Assembly (NCBI GenBank): GCA_021151665.1
Contig: JAGKWW010000036.1
Location: forward strand, 3,621 to 67,620
Source of the DNA: Flavobacteriaceae bacterium
GTDB taxonomy: Bacteria > Bacteroidota > Bacteroidia > Flavobacteriales > Flavobacteriaceae
Length of the DNA: 64,000 bases
Reading direction: 5' to 3'
In this document: positions 52,703-60,815 of the stretch, one piece after another
Numbering within the stretch: position 1 is the first letter of the stretch
How the letters are laid out: each line of letters starts with the position of its first letter
Translations under genes and position numbers: made by a program
Notes under the pieces: model-generated
Seen by the model: only the letters and a program-made list of their open reading frames with translations
Told to the model about the DNA's origin: nothing
Database searches by the model: none

Positions 52703-53511
52703 AAAATCAGTTTTACGGTTTCCACTGCTTCTTTTACATCATGTACACGCAGGATATTAGCGCCTTTCATCAGGGCGATAGTGTTAAGTGCGGTCGTTCC
52801 GTTTAGCGCTTCGGCAGGAGTGGTGCCAAGTAGCTTATAAATCATCGACTTTCTAGAAAGGCCTGCGAGTATTGGCATCCCGGCGATTTTAAACAGCTCC
52901 AGTTTTCCAAGCACGTCATAATTCTGTTCAAGCGTTTTGGCGAACCCAAAGCCTGGGTCAATAATTATATCATCGATTCCATGATCTCGTGCCGCTGCTA
53001 TTCTTTCCGAAAAGTAGAACAGCATATCACCAATTATATCGTCGTAATCAGTAAGTGACTGCATGGTCTGTGGGTTCCCGCGCATGTGCATCAGAATGTA
53101 CGGGACCTTTAACCGGCCAACGGTCTTCAACATATTCTCATCAAGGCGGCCTGCCGAAATATCGTTAACTATCGCGGCACCGGCGTTTATACAGGCTTCC
53201 GCGACCGTTTCCCTGAAGGTATCAATAGAAAGTATTGCTTCGGGAAAATGTTTATTAAGCAGCTCAACCACAGGTACGATACGTTCAAGTTCCTCTTCCT
53301 CTGTTACGAATCCCGCATCAGGGCGTGAGGAGTAAGCGCCAATATCGATAAAATCAGCGCCGTCTAAAAGCATTTTTTCTGCCTGGGAGAGCAACGATTG
53401 TTCATCTATATATTTTCCGCCATCAAAAAAAGAGTCGGGGGTACAGTTCAATATTCCCATAACTTTGGGCGAAGACAGGTCGATAAGCGTTCCTTTACAG
53501 TTGATGAGCAT
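52678..53511 (-). CDS. folP: Dihydropteroate synthase
   Basis: This 277-residue TIM-barrel enzyme joins dihydropterin pyrophosphate with p-aminobenzoate in folate synthesis. Conserved segments: MGILNCTPDSFFDGGKY, LLDGADFIDIGAYSSRPDA, INAGAAIVNDISAG, ILMHMRGNPQTMQ and IIIDPGFGFAKTLEQNY with LAGLSRKSMI. The ATG at 53511 is preferred over an upstream one. The last codons lie in the inverted repeat, so the C-terminus KFEDLKI is repeat-derived. Confidence 0.95.
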   Translation of the reverse strand: MLINCKGTLIDLSSPKVMGILNCTPDSFFDGGKYIDEQSLLSQAEKMLLDGADFIDIGAYSSRPDAGFVTEEEELERIVPVVELLNKHFPEAILSIDTFRETVAEACINAGAAIVNDISAGRLDENMLKTVGRLKVPYILMHMRGNPQTMQSLTDYDDIIGDMLFYFSERIAAARDHGIDDIIIDPGFGFAKTLEQNYDVLGKLELFKIAGMPILAGLSRKSMIYKLLGTTPAEALNGTTALNTIALMKGANILRVHDVKEAVETVKLILKFEDLKI

Positions 53512-53552
53512 GATGTTTTTTAAAGTCACTTTTAGCGTTGCCGCGTTTTTAG

Positions 53553-53560
53553 TACATTTG
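53553..53560 (+). promoter_or_regulatory. -7 promoter element of the DUF1599 gene
   Basis: TACATTTG is a full match. It faces the folP element 12 bases away, so the two start sites fall at nearly the same place. Confidence 0.5.
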
Positions 53561-53572
53561 GGAAAATTTCAT

Positions 53573-53580
53573 CAAAGATA
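53573..53580 (-). promoter_or_regulatory. -7 promoter element of folP
   Basis: The minus strand reads TATCTTTG, a full match. Confidence 0.5.
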
Positions 53581-53588
53581 CTATATAT

Positions 53589-54137
53589 ATGAGTACCACC
53601 TTAGCGGATACTTCGACGCAATATGATGCTGTCATTGCCAAATGCAGGCAACTTTACATCAATAAAATGAAAGATTACGGGAGTGCCTGGCGCATACTCC
53701 GGCTGCCATCGCTCACCGACCAGATATTTATAAAGGCGCAGCGCATACGGAGCCTTCAGGAAAACGAAGTGCGAAAGGTAGACGAAGGTGAGGCGGGTGA
53801 GTTTATCGGGATCATCAATTATTCTATCATGGCACTGATACAGCTGGACAAGGGAGTGGCAGACCAGCCCGATCTCGGGGTGGACGAAGCTACCGCGTTG
53901 TATGATGAAAAGGTGCGCCTTACCAAAGAACTCATGGAGGCCAAGAACCATGATTACGGAGAGGCATGGCGCGAGATGCGCATCAGTTCGCTCACCGACC
54001 TGATTCTTCAAAAGCTGCTCCGCGTAAAGCAGATAGAAGATAACAAGGGCAGGACGCTGGTAAGCGAAGGCATTGATGCGAACTACCAGGATATGCTGAA
54101 TTATGCCGTTTTTGCACTCATCCACATGGGGCAATAA
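53589..54137 (+). CDS. DUF1599 domain protein
   Basis: This 182-residue protein has two copies of a ~75-residue DUF1599 unit. The first is MKDYGSAWRILRLPSLTDQIFIKAQRIRSLQENEVRKVDEGE and the second NHDYGEAWREMRISSLTDLILQKLLRVKQIEDNKGRTLVSEG, each followed by a YSIMALIQL/YAVFALIHM helix. The family resembles nucleotide pyrophosphohydrolases and its function is not established. It starts the cluster through tpiA. A separate -7 element lies before the next gene. Confidence 0.88.
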   Translation: MSTTLADTSTQYDAVIAKCRQLYINKMKDYGSAWRILRLPSLTDQIFIKAQRIRSLQENEVRKVDEGEAGEFIGIINYSIMALIQLDKGVADQPDLGVDEATALYDEKVRLTKELMEAKNHDYGEAWREMRISSLTDLILQKLLRVKQIEDNKGRTLVSEGIDANYQDMLNYAVFALIHMGQ

Positions 54138-54170
54138 CAACTCGTTAACAAATACAATCCCGCTATGCCT

Positions 54171-54178
54171 TACTTTTG
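54171..54178 (+). promoter_or_regulatory. -7 promoter element of the DoxX-thioredoxin gene
   Basis: TACTTTTG matches TAnnTTTG, 19 bases before the ATG, giving the downstream genes their own start. Confidence 0.5.
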
Positions 54179-54196
54179 GGTTAAAGCATTTTACCA

Positions 54197-55294
54197 ATGG
54201 AAAATAATAACAAACACTATTTAAGCTATGCGCTCCGCGGCATCATATCGGTGCTGTTCCTCGTTTCGGCGATAGCCAAATTATATCCCTCGCCCCATTT
54301 TGCGATAACTACCTTCGAGATGAAGCAGCTGCTCCCCATGGGTTTTTCCGAGGGTGTGGCAATGTTCCTGTCGCGTACGCTGATAGGGGTAGAGTTCGCA
54401 CTGGGCTTCCTTATCCTGCAGCCACATTACTTACGAAAAATAATTATACCGGCAACTATCGCACTTTTAGCGATATTCATCGCGCAGCTCGGTATTGAGA
54501 TTGGGATGAATGGCAATGCCGGTAACTGCGGTTGCTTTGGAGAACTTTTACCAATGACCCCTGCCGAAGCCATTGCCAAGAATGTGGTGGCCATCGCTAT
54601 CCTGATATGGCTTTTGGCGCTTCAAAAAAATATACCGGACAGGAAAAATCTGTGGGTGCTTGTTGGCGTTACGGCGCTTTGCATCGCCGGTGTAGTGGGC
54701 GTAGTGGAAGCTACCAAAGGAAATTCGCAGACAGGTGTTGTGGTATATGATGACCCGGCAACAGAGGCAATTTCTTCACAGGATACAGTACGTGTAGTGT
54801 CAGACAGTATTGCTACCCCCCCCGCTGTTGCTTCGGAAGCTCCTGCACCTGCAAACGAACCTGCAGCTGAAGCGAGGCCTACGGAACCCTCAAAAGCAGA
54901 TGGGCCAAAACAGGTGAAATCGGCTTGCTCAAAATATTTTCCGCAGGCGGACCAGGGTAAAAAGATCATTGCCTTCTTCGCTCCGGGATGCGAGCATTGC
55001 CGCGATACGGCAAAGCAGCTTACCGAGATGAAAGCTAAGGATAAAACTTTCCCCGACCTTTACATCATCTTTATGGATGAGGAAGCCAACCTGATTCCCG
55101 ACTTCTTTACCTTCGCAGGAAAGAAATATCCTTATACTGTGCTGGATGTAGGCACCTTCTGGAAAATGCTGGGTATGAGCAAAGATACCCCGAGCGTGAT
55201 CTATCAGTGGAATGGCAATGTTGTAAAAGAGTGGGAAGGCATCAACGCCAATAAATTCAACGCCGCCGAATTGCAAAAAGCCCTGAAGAAATAA
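54197..55294 (+). CDS. BT_3928-like DoxX/MauE membrane protein with C-terminal thioredoxin-like domain
   Basis: This 365-residue protein has four N-terminal membrane helices (~10-150) of the DoxX/MauE type with the motif GNCGCFGELLPM, an Ala/Pro-rich linker (~205-245: PAPANEPAAEARPTEPSK) and a thioredoxin-like domain with CxxC in FFAPGCEHCRDTA (~265-365). The CxC pair in the membrane part and the CxxC outside suggest electron transfer for disulfide chemistry in the periplasm; partners are unknown. The next gene starts one base after its stop. Confidence 0.85.
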   Translation: MENNNKHYLSYALRGIISVLFLVSAIAKLYPSPHFAITTFEMKQLLPMGFSEGVAMFLSRTLIGVEFALGFLILQPHYLRKIIIPATIALLAIFIAQLGIEIGMNGNAGNCGCFGELLPMTPAEAIAKNVVAIAILIWLLALQKNIPDRKNLWVLVGVTALCIAGVVGVVEATKGNSQTGVVVYDDPATEAISSQDTVRVVSDSIATPPAVASEAPAPANEPAAEARPTEPSKADGPKQVKSACSKYFPQADQGKKIIAFFAPGCEHCRDTAKQLTEMKAKDKTFPDLYIIFMDEEANLIPDFFTFAGKKYPYTVLDVGTFWKMLGMSKDTPSVIYQWNGNVVKEWEGINANKFNAAELQKALKK

Positions 55295-55295
55295 G

Positions 55296-56372
55296 TTGAT
55301 ACGGTACCTGCTCCATAAAACGGGATATGCGCTGCTTACGCTTTTTGGCGTGGTGACGGTGATCTTCTTTTTATTTACCGTACTGCCCGGTGACCCCGCC
55401 CGCATGATGCTCGACCAAAATGAAAATTCGGAACAGCTCGCCATCATCAAAAAAAAGTATGGGTTTGATAAGCCGGTAAGCGTGCAGTACCTCTATTACC
55501 TGAACGACCTTTCGCCGGTTTCCTTCCACAGTACGATCCAGGATGATTACACATTTCTGGCAGAAGGGAAATACAGAGCATTACGATTGTTTAAAGTGGG
55601 CAATACAATTGTGGTATTGAAAGCACCGTACCTGCGCGAAAGCTTCCAGAAAAGCGGAAAAAAAGTAACTCAGATCATTGGCGATACGCTACCCAATACC
55701 GTAGTGCTTGCCATTTTCGCCATCATCATTGCCATAATTATTGGTGTGGCCCTGGGAATTGTTTCGGCACTGTATAAAGACACATGGCTCGACAGGGTCA
55801 TTGCCCTTGTCAGCACGTTGGGCATGAGCCTGCCCTCATTTTTTGCGGCCATATTATTCGCCTGGGTGTTCGGATTTTTGCTGCACAAATATACCGCGCT
55901 GAACATGACGGGCAGCCTTTACGAAGTAGACGATTTTGGGGAAGGCGCATATATCAGCTGGAAAAATATTATCCTGCCTGCAGTGGTTTTGGGTATCCGT
56001 CCGCTTGGGGTAGTGATACAGCTAATGCGAAACTCTCTGCTCGAGGTGCTGGGTATGGACTACATCCGCACGGCACGTGCCAAAGGCCTTAGCGAACTTC
56101 GCATCATTCGGAAGCACGCATTGAAGAACGCCTTGAACCCTGTGGTGACCGCCATTTCCGGTTGGTTTGCTTCAATGCTTGCAGGAGCGGTTTTCGTAGA
56201 ATACATCTTTGGGTGGAATGGTCTTGGCAAAGAAGTAGTGGAAGCACTCAACACGCTCGACCTGCCCGTGATCATGGGATCGGTACTTGTCATTGCCGCC
56301 ACTTTTGTAGTGATCAATATTTTGGTTGATATGGTTTACGCGTGGCTCGACCCGCGTATAAGGCTGTCGTAG
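55296..56372 (+). CDS. ABC transporter permease (DppB/OppB-like)
   Basis: This 358-residue permease of the dipeptide/oligopeptide type starts with TTG (MIRYLLHKTGYALLTLFGVVTVIFFLFTVLPGDP) one base after the previous stop. The BPD_transp_1 domain and the EAA-type loop (MRNSLLEVLGMDYIRTARAKGL) are present. An insertion of ~100 residues between helices 1 and 2 (PVSVQYLYYLNDLSPVSFHS...) is larger than in classical DppB. No ATPase, binding protein or second permease lies beside it. Confidence 0.87.
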   Translation: MIRYLLHKTGYALLTLFGVVTVIFFLFTVLPGDPARMMLDQNENSEQLAIIKKKYGFDKPVSVQYLYYLNDLSPVSFHSTIQDDYTFLAEGKYRALRLFKVGNTIVVLKAPYLRESFQKSGKKVTQIIGDTLPNTVVLAIFAIIIAIIIGVALGIVSALYKDTWLDRVIALVSTLGMSLPSFFAAILFAWVFGFLLHKYTALNMTGSLYEVDDFGEGAYISWKNIILPAVVLGIRPLGVVIQLMRNSLLEVLGMDYIRTARAKGLSELRIIRKHALKNALNPVVTAISGWFASMLAGAVFVEYIFGWNGLGKEVVEALNTLDLPVIMGSVLVIAATFVVINILVDMVYAWLDPRIRLS

Positions 56373-56461
56373 CGCGAAAACGTTTCCGTAAGTTTTAACA
56401 TAATTTAAGAGATAATAAATTATTTCTGCGGATATTTGTTGATACACATTAAAGCTATAAT

Positions 56462-56962
56462 ATGAAGAAAATACTTATACTTCCGTTGCTTTTTTTTGCA
56501 ATGGCATCCTGCACACAGGCGCAGCAAACATCGTTTACTAAAGAAACTCTCGACTCGAAAATGACGGCGCTGGACGGCAAAGAGGTTGCTTTTAAAGACA
56601 TCCTTGCCCAGTACAAAGGAAAAACCGTAGTAATAGACGTCTGGGCATCGTGGTGTCCCGATTGCGTAAAAGGGATGCCAAAAGTACATGAGTTGCAAAA
56701 GCAGTTCCCGAACGCTGTGTATCTTTTCCTTTCTTATGACAAGACCGATGAAAGCTGGAAAGCCGGCATCGAAAAGAACAAGGTAAAAGGCGAGAATTAC
56801 CACATTGGCAACAACATGAAAAAAGGTGATTTTGCCGAGGGGATAAAGCTGGACTGGATTCCGCGCTACATGGTGGTAGATAAGAATGGCAAGGTCGCTT
56901 TGTTCAAAGCCGTTGAGGCAGACGATGAAAAACTGATTACGACACTGAAAAACCTGAAATAG
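56462..56962 (+). CDS. TlpA/ResA-like thioredoxin lipoprotein
   Basis: This 166-residue protein has a lipobox (LLFFAMASCTQAQ) and one thioredoxin domain with VWASWCPDCVKGMPKVHEL and the cis-proline in LDWIPRYMVVDKNGKV. It would reduce or exchange disulfides in the periplasm. tpiA starts 2 bases after its stop, so it is co-transcribed with tpiA. It stands near the DoxX-thioredoxin gene, suggesting a shared envelope redox theme. Confidence 0.88.
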   Translation: MKKILILPLLFFAMASCTQAQQTSFTKETLDSKMTALDGKEVAFKDILAQYKGKTVVIDVWASWCPDCVKGMPKVHELQKQFPNAVYLFLSYDKTDESWKAGIEKNKVKGENYHIGNNMKKGDFAEGIKLDWIPRYMVVDKNGKVALFKAVEADDEKLITTLKNLK

Positions 56963-56964
56963 TA

Positions 56965-57717
56965 ATGAGAAAAAAAATAGTTGCCGGCAACTGGAAGATG
57001 AACAACGACATCAGGCAGACCGATGCCCTGATAGAAGCAATACTCGACAGAAAGCCTGACACCGAAACGCGCATTGTGGTGGCGCCATCTTTTGTAAACC
57101 TGCAGGCTGCCGTGAAGCTGACAGCAGGCAGTAACGTGATCGTCGCTGCCCAGAATATGCACCAGGCAGAAAGCGGCGCTTACACCGGCGAGGTTTCTGT
57201 CGGGATGCTAAAGAGCATCAGCGTAAACACGGTAATCCTTGGGCACAGCGAGCGCAGGGCCTACTTTGGCGAAACAAATGCCCTCCTTGCAGAGAAGGTA
57301 AACACTGCATTAAAACACAATCTTACGGTGATCTTCTGTTTTGGCGAAGAGCTGGCAGACAGGCAGTCGGGCAACCATTTTCATGTGGTGGAGAGCCAGC
57401 TGCGCGAAGGGCTTTTCCATATCAGTGAGTTTGACTGGGGGAACATTGTGCTGGCTTACGAACCGGTATGGGCTATTGGTACCGGCGAAACCGCATCGCC
57501 CGAGCAGGCGCAGGAAATGCACAACTTTATCCGTACGCTTATCCGCACCAACATTGGCCTGAAAGTAGCCGAGGAAACTTCAATACTTTATGGTGGCAGC
57601 GTGAAAGCCGACAACGCGACAGAGATCTTCTCCAAGCCTGATGTGGATGGCGGCCTCATTGGCGGCGCATCGCTTAAGGCGGATGATTTTATTGCGATAG
57701 TAAACGGAATGGCGTAA
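56965..57717 (+). CDS. tpiA: Triosephosphate isomerase
   Basis: This 250-residue glycolytic enzyme interconverts dihydroxyacetone phosphate and glyceraldehyde 3-phosphate. It has AGNWKMN with the active lysine, LGHSERRAYF with the catalytic His, AYEPVWAIGTG with the catalytic Glu, and YGGSVKADN. The length is standard. It is the last gene of the cluster, followed by a strong terminator. prmA does not follow here. Confidence 0.97.
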   Translation: MRKKIVAGNWKMNNDIRQTDALIEAILDRKPDTETRIVVAPSFVNLQAAVKLTAGSNVIVAAQNMHQAESGAYTGEVSVGMLKSISVNTVILGHSERRAYFGETNALLAEKVNTALKHNLTVIFCFGEELADRQSGNHFHVVESQLREGLFHISEFDWGNIVLAYEPVWAIGTGETASPEQAQEMHNFIRTLIRTNIGLKVAEETSILYGGSVKADNATEIFSKPDVDGGLIGGASLKADDFIAIVNGMA

Positions 57718-57741
57718 AACGCGAATTCCATATATAATATG

Positions 57742-57767
57742 AAACGGCGCTTTGAGGCGCCGTTTTT
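57742..57767 (+). terminator. Terminator after tpiA
   Basis: AAACGGCGC / GCGCCGTTT pair around a six-base loop, followed by TT. Confidence 0.8.
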
Positions 57768-57787
57768 ATTTGTAATTATGCCAAACG

Positions 57788-58261
57788 CTAGGATATAACA
57801 TTGCCGTTCCGCATTTTCAGAAATCTTCTCCGACGGTATGCCACAATCGGTAGTAATACAACACAATAAAAAACGAATAACAAAATAGGAAACACAGCTC
57901 CGTAAACAATATATCCTCCAAATTTCACGGGACCTCTTATACCCGCTACACACAGCACTAAATTAATAAGCTGGGCGCACACAAGATATGTAAGTGCAAG
58001 AGAACCGAACGACCTAAGATATGTACCGGTTTTCAATGCCGACCGTTCCGGTTCAAGAAAAACCATTCGGAAAGCCAGTCCTATTGCAACGATTATCACA
58101 GAAAGCAGCGCAATCGCTTCAAAACCGGGAAGTTCAATAAATGCAAAAACGCCATATACAACTACACTAAGTGCAGCATTGATATAATACCAACGGCAGG
58201 CTTTTTTAAAAGACTGTTCAACCGGAATTTCAAAATCGTGTTCGTTTAAAAGGTCGCTCAT
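57788..58261 (-). CDS. Small membrane protein of unknown function
   Basis: This protein of 157 residues (if started at 58261) has an N-terminal soluble segment (LNEHDFEIPVEQSFKKACRWYY) and four predicted membrane helices. I do not recognise a family. ATG codons at 58276 and 58270 are also in frame, but the -7 element at 58285-58292 would leave them almost without a leader. It is divergent from nadC and convergent with tpiA. Confidence 0.65.
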   Translation of the reverse strand: MSDLLNEHDFEIPVEQSFKKACRWYYINAALSVVVYGVFAFIELPGFEAIALLSVIIVAIGLAFRMVFLEPERSALKTGTYLRSFGSLALTYLVCAQLINLVLCVAGIRGPVKFGGYIVYGAVFPILLFVFYCVVLLPIVAYRRRRFLKMRNGNVIS

Positions 58262-58284
58262 ATTTATCATGGACATATTTGCAA

Positions 58285-58292
58285 CAAATATA
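58285..58292 (-). promoter_or_regulatory. -7 promoter element of the small membrane protein
   Basis: The minus strand reads TATATTTG, a full match to TAnnTTTG. Confidence 0.55.
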
Positions 58293-58363
58293 AGGTCTAC
58301 GGCTACTTTGGTGGATAGTTTTTAAAAATTCCCTTATTTTAGCACAACAATTCAAAACAAACC

Positions 58364-59221
58364 ATGATCTCCGATACGCAATTTCAAGAGGAACTCGATA
58401 TCATCATTGCCAATGCCATCCGCGAAGACGTGGGCCCGGGCGACTACTCATCGTTGGCCTGCATTCCGGCTACAGCTGCGGGCAGGGCAAAGCTTTTGGT
58501 AAAAGATGAAGGCATACTGGCAGGGGTAGCGTTCGCCCAACAGGTGTTTAAGTATGTTGATCCCGAACTTGCTATTGAAGTTTTTCTGGAAGACGGCACA
58601 CCGGTTAAGTACGGCGATGTAGCATTTCATGTATCGGGCAGCTCGCAAAGTATCCTGAAGGCGGAAAGGCTGGTACTCAATGCTATGCAGCGTATGAGTG
58701 CGATTGCCACCAAGACCAAAAAGTACGTCGACATTCTGGAAGGTACGGGAACTAAGATACTTGATACCCGAAAGACAACGCCCGGAATACGCGCCCTCGA
58801 AAAATGGGCAGTGAAGATAGGCGGCGGCGAAAACCACCGTTTTGCCCTTTATGATATGGTAATGCTGAAAGACAATCACATTGACTTTGCGGGCGGCATT
58901 ACGCAGGCCATCACCAAAACACAGCAGTACCTCAAAGAAAACAACCTCGACTTAAAGATTATTGTTGAGGCGCGCGACCTTGATGAGGTGCGCGAGATCA
59001 TCAGCACTCCGGGCATTCATCGTATACTGCTTGACAACTTCAACTACGAACAGACCCGCGAGGCAGTGGCTATCATCGGCGATTATTGCCAGACCGAATC
59101 TTCGGGGGGCATCAATGAAAGTACTATGCGCCATTATGCCGAGTGCGGCGTAGATTACATTTCTTCGGGCGCACTTACGCATTCGATTTATAATATGGAC
59201 CTAAGCCTTAAAGCATTCTGA
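58364..59221 (+). CDS. nadC: Nicotinate-nucleotide pyrophosphorylase (carboxylating)
   Basis: This 285-residue quinolinate phosphoribosyltransferase works in de novo NAD synthesis. Signatures: REDVGPGDYSSLACIP, ERLVLNAMQRMSAIATKTKKYV, DTRKTTPGIRALEKWAVKIGGGENHRF split as usual, VMLKDNHIDF, IIVEARDLDEVREI and the C-terminal ESSGGINESTM. Its stop overlaps the next start by one base (TGATG), so nadC and yihY are coupled. No nadA or nadB lies in the window. Confidence 0.95.
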   Translation: MISDTQFQEELDIIIANAIREDVGPGDYSSLACIPATAAGRAKLLVKDEGILAGVAFAQQVFKYVDPELAIEVFLEDGTPVKYGDVAFHVSGSSQSILKAERLVLNAMQRMSAIATKTKKYVDILEGTGTKILDTRKTTPGIRALEKWAVKIGGGENHRFALYDMVMLKDNHIDFAGGITQAITKTQQYLKENNLDLKIIVEARDLDEVREIISTPGIHRILLDNFNYEQTREAVAIIGDYCQTESSGGINESTMRHYAECGVDYISSGALTHSIYNMDLSLKAF

Positions 59222-60147
59222 TGTCGATAGAGCTGGAACATAAGCTGGAACGCGTACCGGTACTAAAATATCTGGTGAGGTTTGGCAAAAGCATAAAGCT
59301 TCCTTACAGCGAAGGACTTACGCTGTACCACCTTACAGAGCTTTACATCAGCGGTATTGTAAAGGGCGACATCTCCTACCGGGCCGGGGCTATTGCCTTC
59401 AGCTTCTTCATGTCGCTGTTCCCGTTTATGCTGTTTCTGCTCAACCTTATCCCTATGATTCCGGTAAAAGGGCTGGAAACCGACTTCCTGGAATTCGTAG
59501 CGGATAACGTTCCGCCCAATACCTATTATGCTATAGAACCGATTATCAAAGACATCACGGGCAACAGTTACGGCACACTCCTTTCTACGGGTATCCTCCT
59601 TGCCATCCTCCTGATGAGCAACGGGATGAATGCGGTGCTTAGCGGCTTCCAGAGCAGTATGCACATTACTATCAAGCGGACCTATTTCCGGCAGTATGCG
59701 CTGGCTATCGGGCTTTCGCTGCTGTTTTCAATTTTACTGATTGTCACTATAACAGCCATTCTTGTTTTGGAATACATTATCCATCTTTTAAAAGACCGAG
59801 GGTTTCTGGATGACGATGTTTTTCCGCTCGAGATCGGCCGTTATGCCTTTCTTATCATGATGATCCTTACGGGTACATCGGTGCTGTTTAAGTTTGCCGC
59901 TAAAGAAACCCGTCAGGCCGCTTTCTTTAGTTACGGCTCGGTTTTCTCTACCGTGCTTTTTGTGGTAACATCTTATTTGTTTGGTATTTACGTGGTGCGG
60001 TTTTCTAAGTACAACGAACTGTATGGGTCAATTGGTACGCTTCTTGTATTAATGCTTTATATATGGATTAACTGCTTTATCCTCTTGTTAGGATTCGAAT
60101 TAAATGCACTGATCCATAAACTAAAACGAAAAAATTTATATATTTAG
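59221..60147 (+). CDS. YihY/BrkB family membrane protein
   Basis: This 308-residue polytopic protein matches the YihY/virulence-factor-BrkB family: ISGIVKGDISYRAGAIAFSFFMSLFPFMLFLLNLIP near residues 45-80, ILLMSNGMNAVLSGFQSSMHI, and the C-terminal YGSIGTLLVLMLYIWINCFILLLGFELNALI. The role is not established. It is coupled to nadC by a one-base overlap. A gap of 21 bases leads to the DUF2147 gene. Confidence 0.9.
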   Translation: MSIELEHKLERVPVLKYLVRFGKSIKLPYSEGLTLYHLTELYISGIVKGDISYRAGAIAFSFFMSLFPFMLFLLNLIPMIPVKGLETDFLEFVADNVPPNTYYAIEPIIKDITGNSYGTLLSTGILLAILLMSNGMNAVLSGFQSSMHITIKRTYFRQYALAIGLSLLFSILLIVTITAILVLEYIIHLLKDRGFLDDDVFPLEIGRYAFLIMMILTGTSVLFKFAAKETRQAAFFSYGSVFSTVLFVVTSYLFGIYVVRFSKYNELYGSIGTLLVLMLYIWINCFILLLGFELNALIHKLKRKNLYI

Positions 60148-60168
60148 ATCATTAAAACACCATTATTT

Positions 60169-60597
60169 ATGAAAAAACATATCCTTACATTCCTGCTCGT
60201 GATGACTGCCGGTATTTTTTCGGCGAATGCACAAAGCATCCTGGGGCGCTGGAAAACCATCGATGACGAAACCGGAAAACCAAAGTCTATCGTAGAAATT
60301 TATGAGAAAGACGGTAAGTATTACGGTAAGGTTGTAGAAATTCTTAATCCTGAACGCAAGAATGCGAAATGCGACAAATGCGAAGGGGCCGATAAAGACA
60401 AGCCGATCCTTGGGCTCGTAATTATTAAGGGATTGACCAAAGATGGTAAAGAATATACCGACGGCGATATCCTTGACCCAACCAAAGGAAAACTGTACAG
60501 CTGTACTATTAAGCCCGAAGGTAAAGATAAGCTGAAAGTGCGAGGCTACCTTGGCGTATCACTGTTAGGACGTACACAAACCTGGTACAAGGTGTAA
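60169..60597 (+). CDS. DUF2147 exported protein
   Basis: This 142-residue protein has a signal peptide (MKKHILTFLLVMTAGIFSANAQS) and a DUF2147 domain (ILGRWKTIDDETGKPKSIVEIYEKDGKYYGKVV; GLTKDGKEYTDGDILDPTKGKLYSCTIK; KVRGYLGVSLLGRTQTW). A CDKC pair is present in KNAKCDKCEG. Family function is unknown; these lipocalin-like proteins act outside the cytoplasm. A terminator follows. Confidence 0.9.
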   Translation: MKKHILTFLLVMTAGIFSANAQSILGRWKTIDDETGKPKSIVEIYEKDGKYYGKVVEILNPERKNAKCDKCEGADKDKPILGLVIIKGLTKDGKEYTDGDILDPTKGKLYSCTIKPEGKDKLKVRGYLGVSLLGRTQTWYKV

Positions 60598-60623
60598 ATT
60601 TCGAGAGCAGACAAACAACGATA

Positions 60624-60654
60624 GAAGGCGCCCTTTAACGGGGCGCTTTTTTTT
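60624..60654 (+). terminator. Terminator after the DUF2147 gene
   Basis: GCGCCC / GGGCGC pair with flanking A-T pairs around a short loop, followed by a run of eight T. Confidence 0.8.
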
Positions 60655-60776
60655 AGGGTTTCGGGTTTCAGGTTTCGGGTTTCAGGTTTCGGGTTTCGTG
60701 TTACTTCGCACTTCCAACTTCGCACTTCCAACTTCGGACCTCCGACCTCCGACCTCCGACTTCCGACTTCCAACTT
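60655..60776. repeat. Tandem heptad-type intergenic repeat
   Basis: The first half repeats GGTTTCGGGTTTCA-like units about three times. The second half repeats CTTCGCACTTCCAA twice and then CGGACCT/CCGACCT/CCGACTT heptads. The period is 7 bases throughout. It lies between the DUF2147 terminator and the priA promoter. The G-rich half could form a two-layer G-quadruplex on the plus strand. Confidence 0.8.
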
Positions 60777-60790
60777 TAATTCCTATCGCG

Positions 60791-60798
60791 TATCTTTG
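60791..60798 (+). promoter_or_regulatory. -7 promoter element of priA
   Basis: TATCTTTG is a full match, 18 bases before the priA ATG and 14 bases after the repeat. Confidence 0.55.
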
Positions 60799-60815
60799 TG
60801 CTACAACCCTGCTTT

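Noticed and set aside
60546..60773. Open frame over the heptad repeat
   Set aside because: The translation is simply the repeat (EVGSRRSEVGG, PETRNLKPET), so it reflects periodic DNA.
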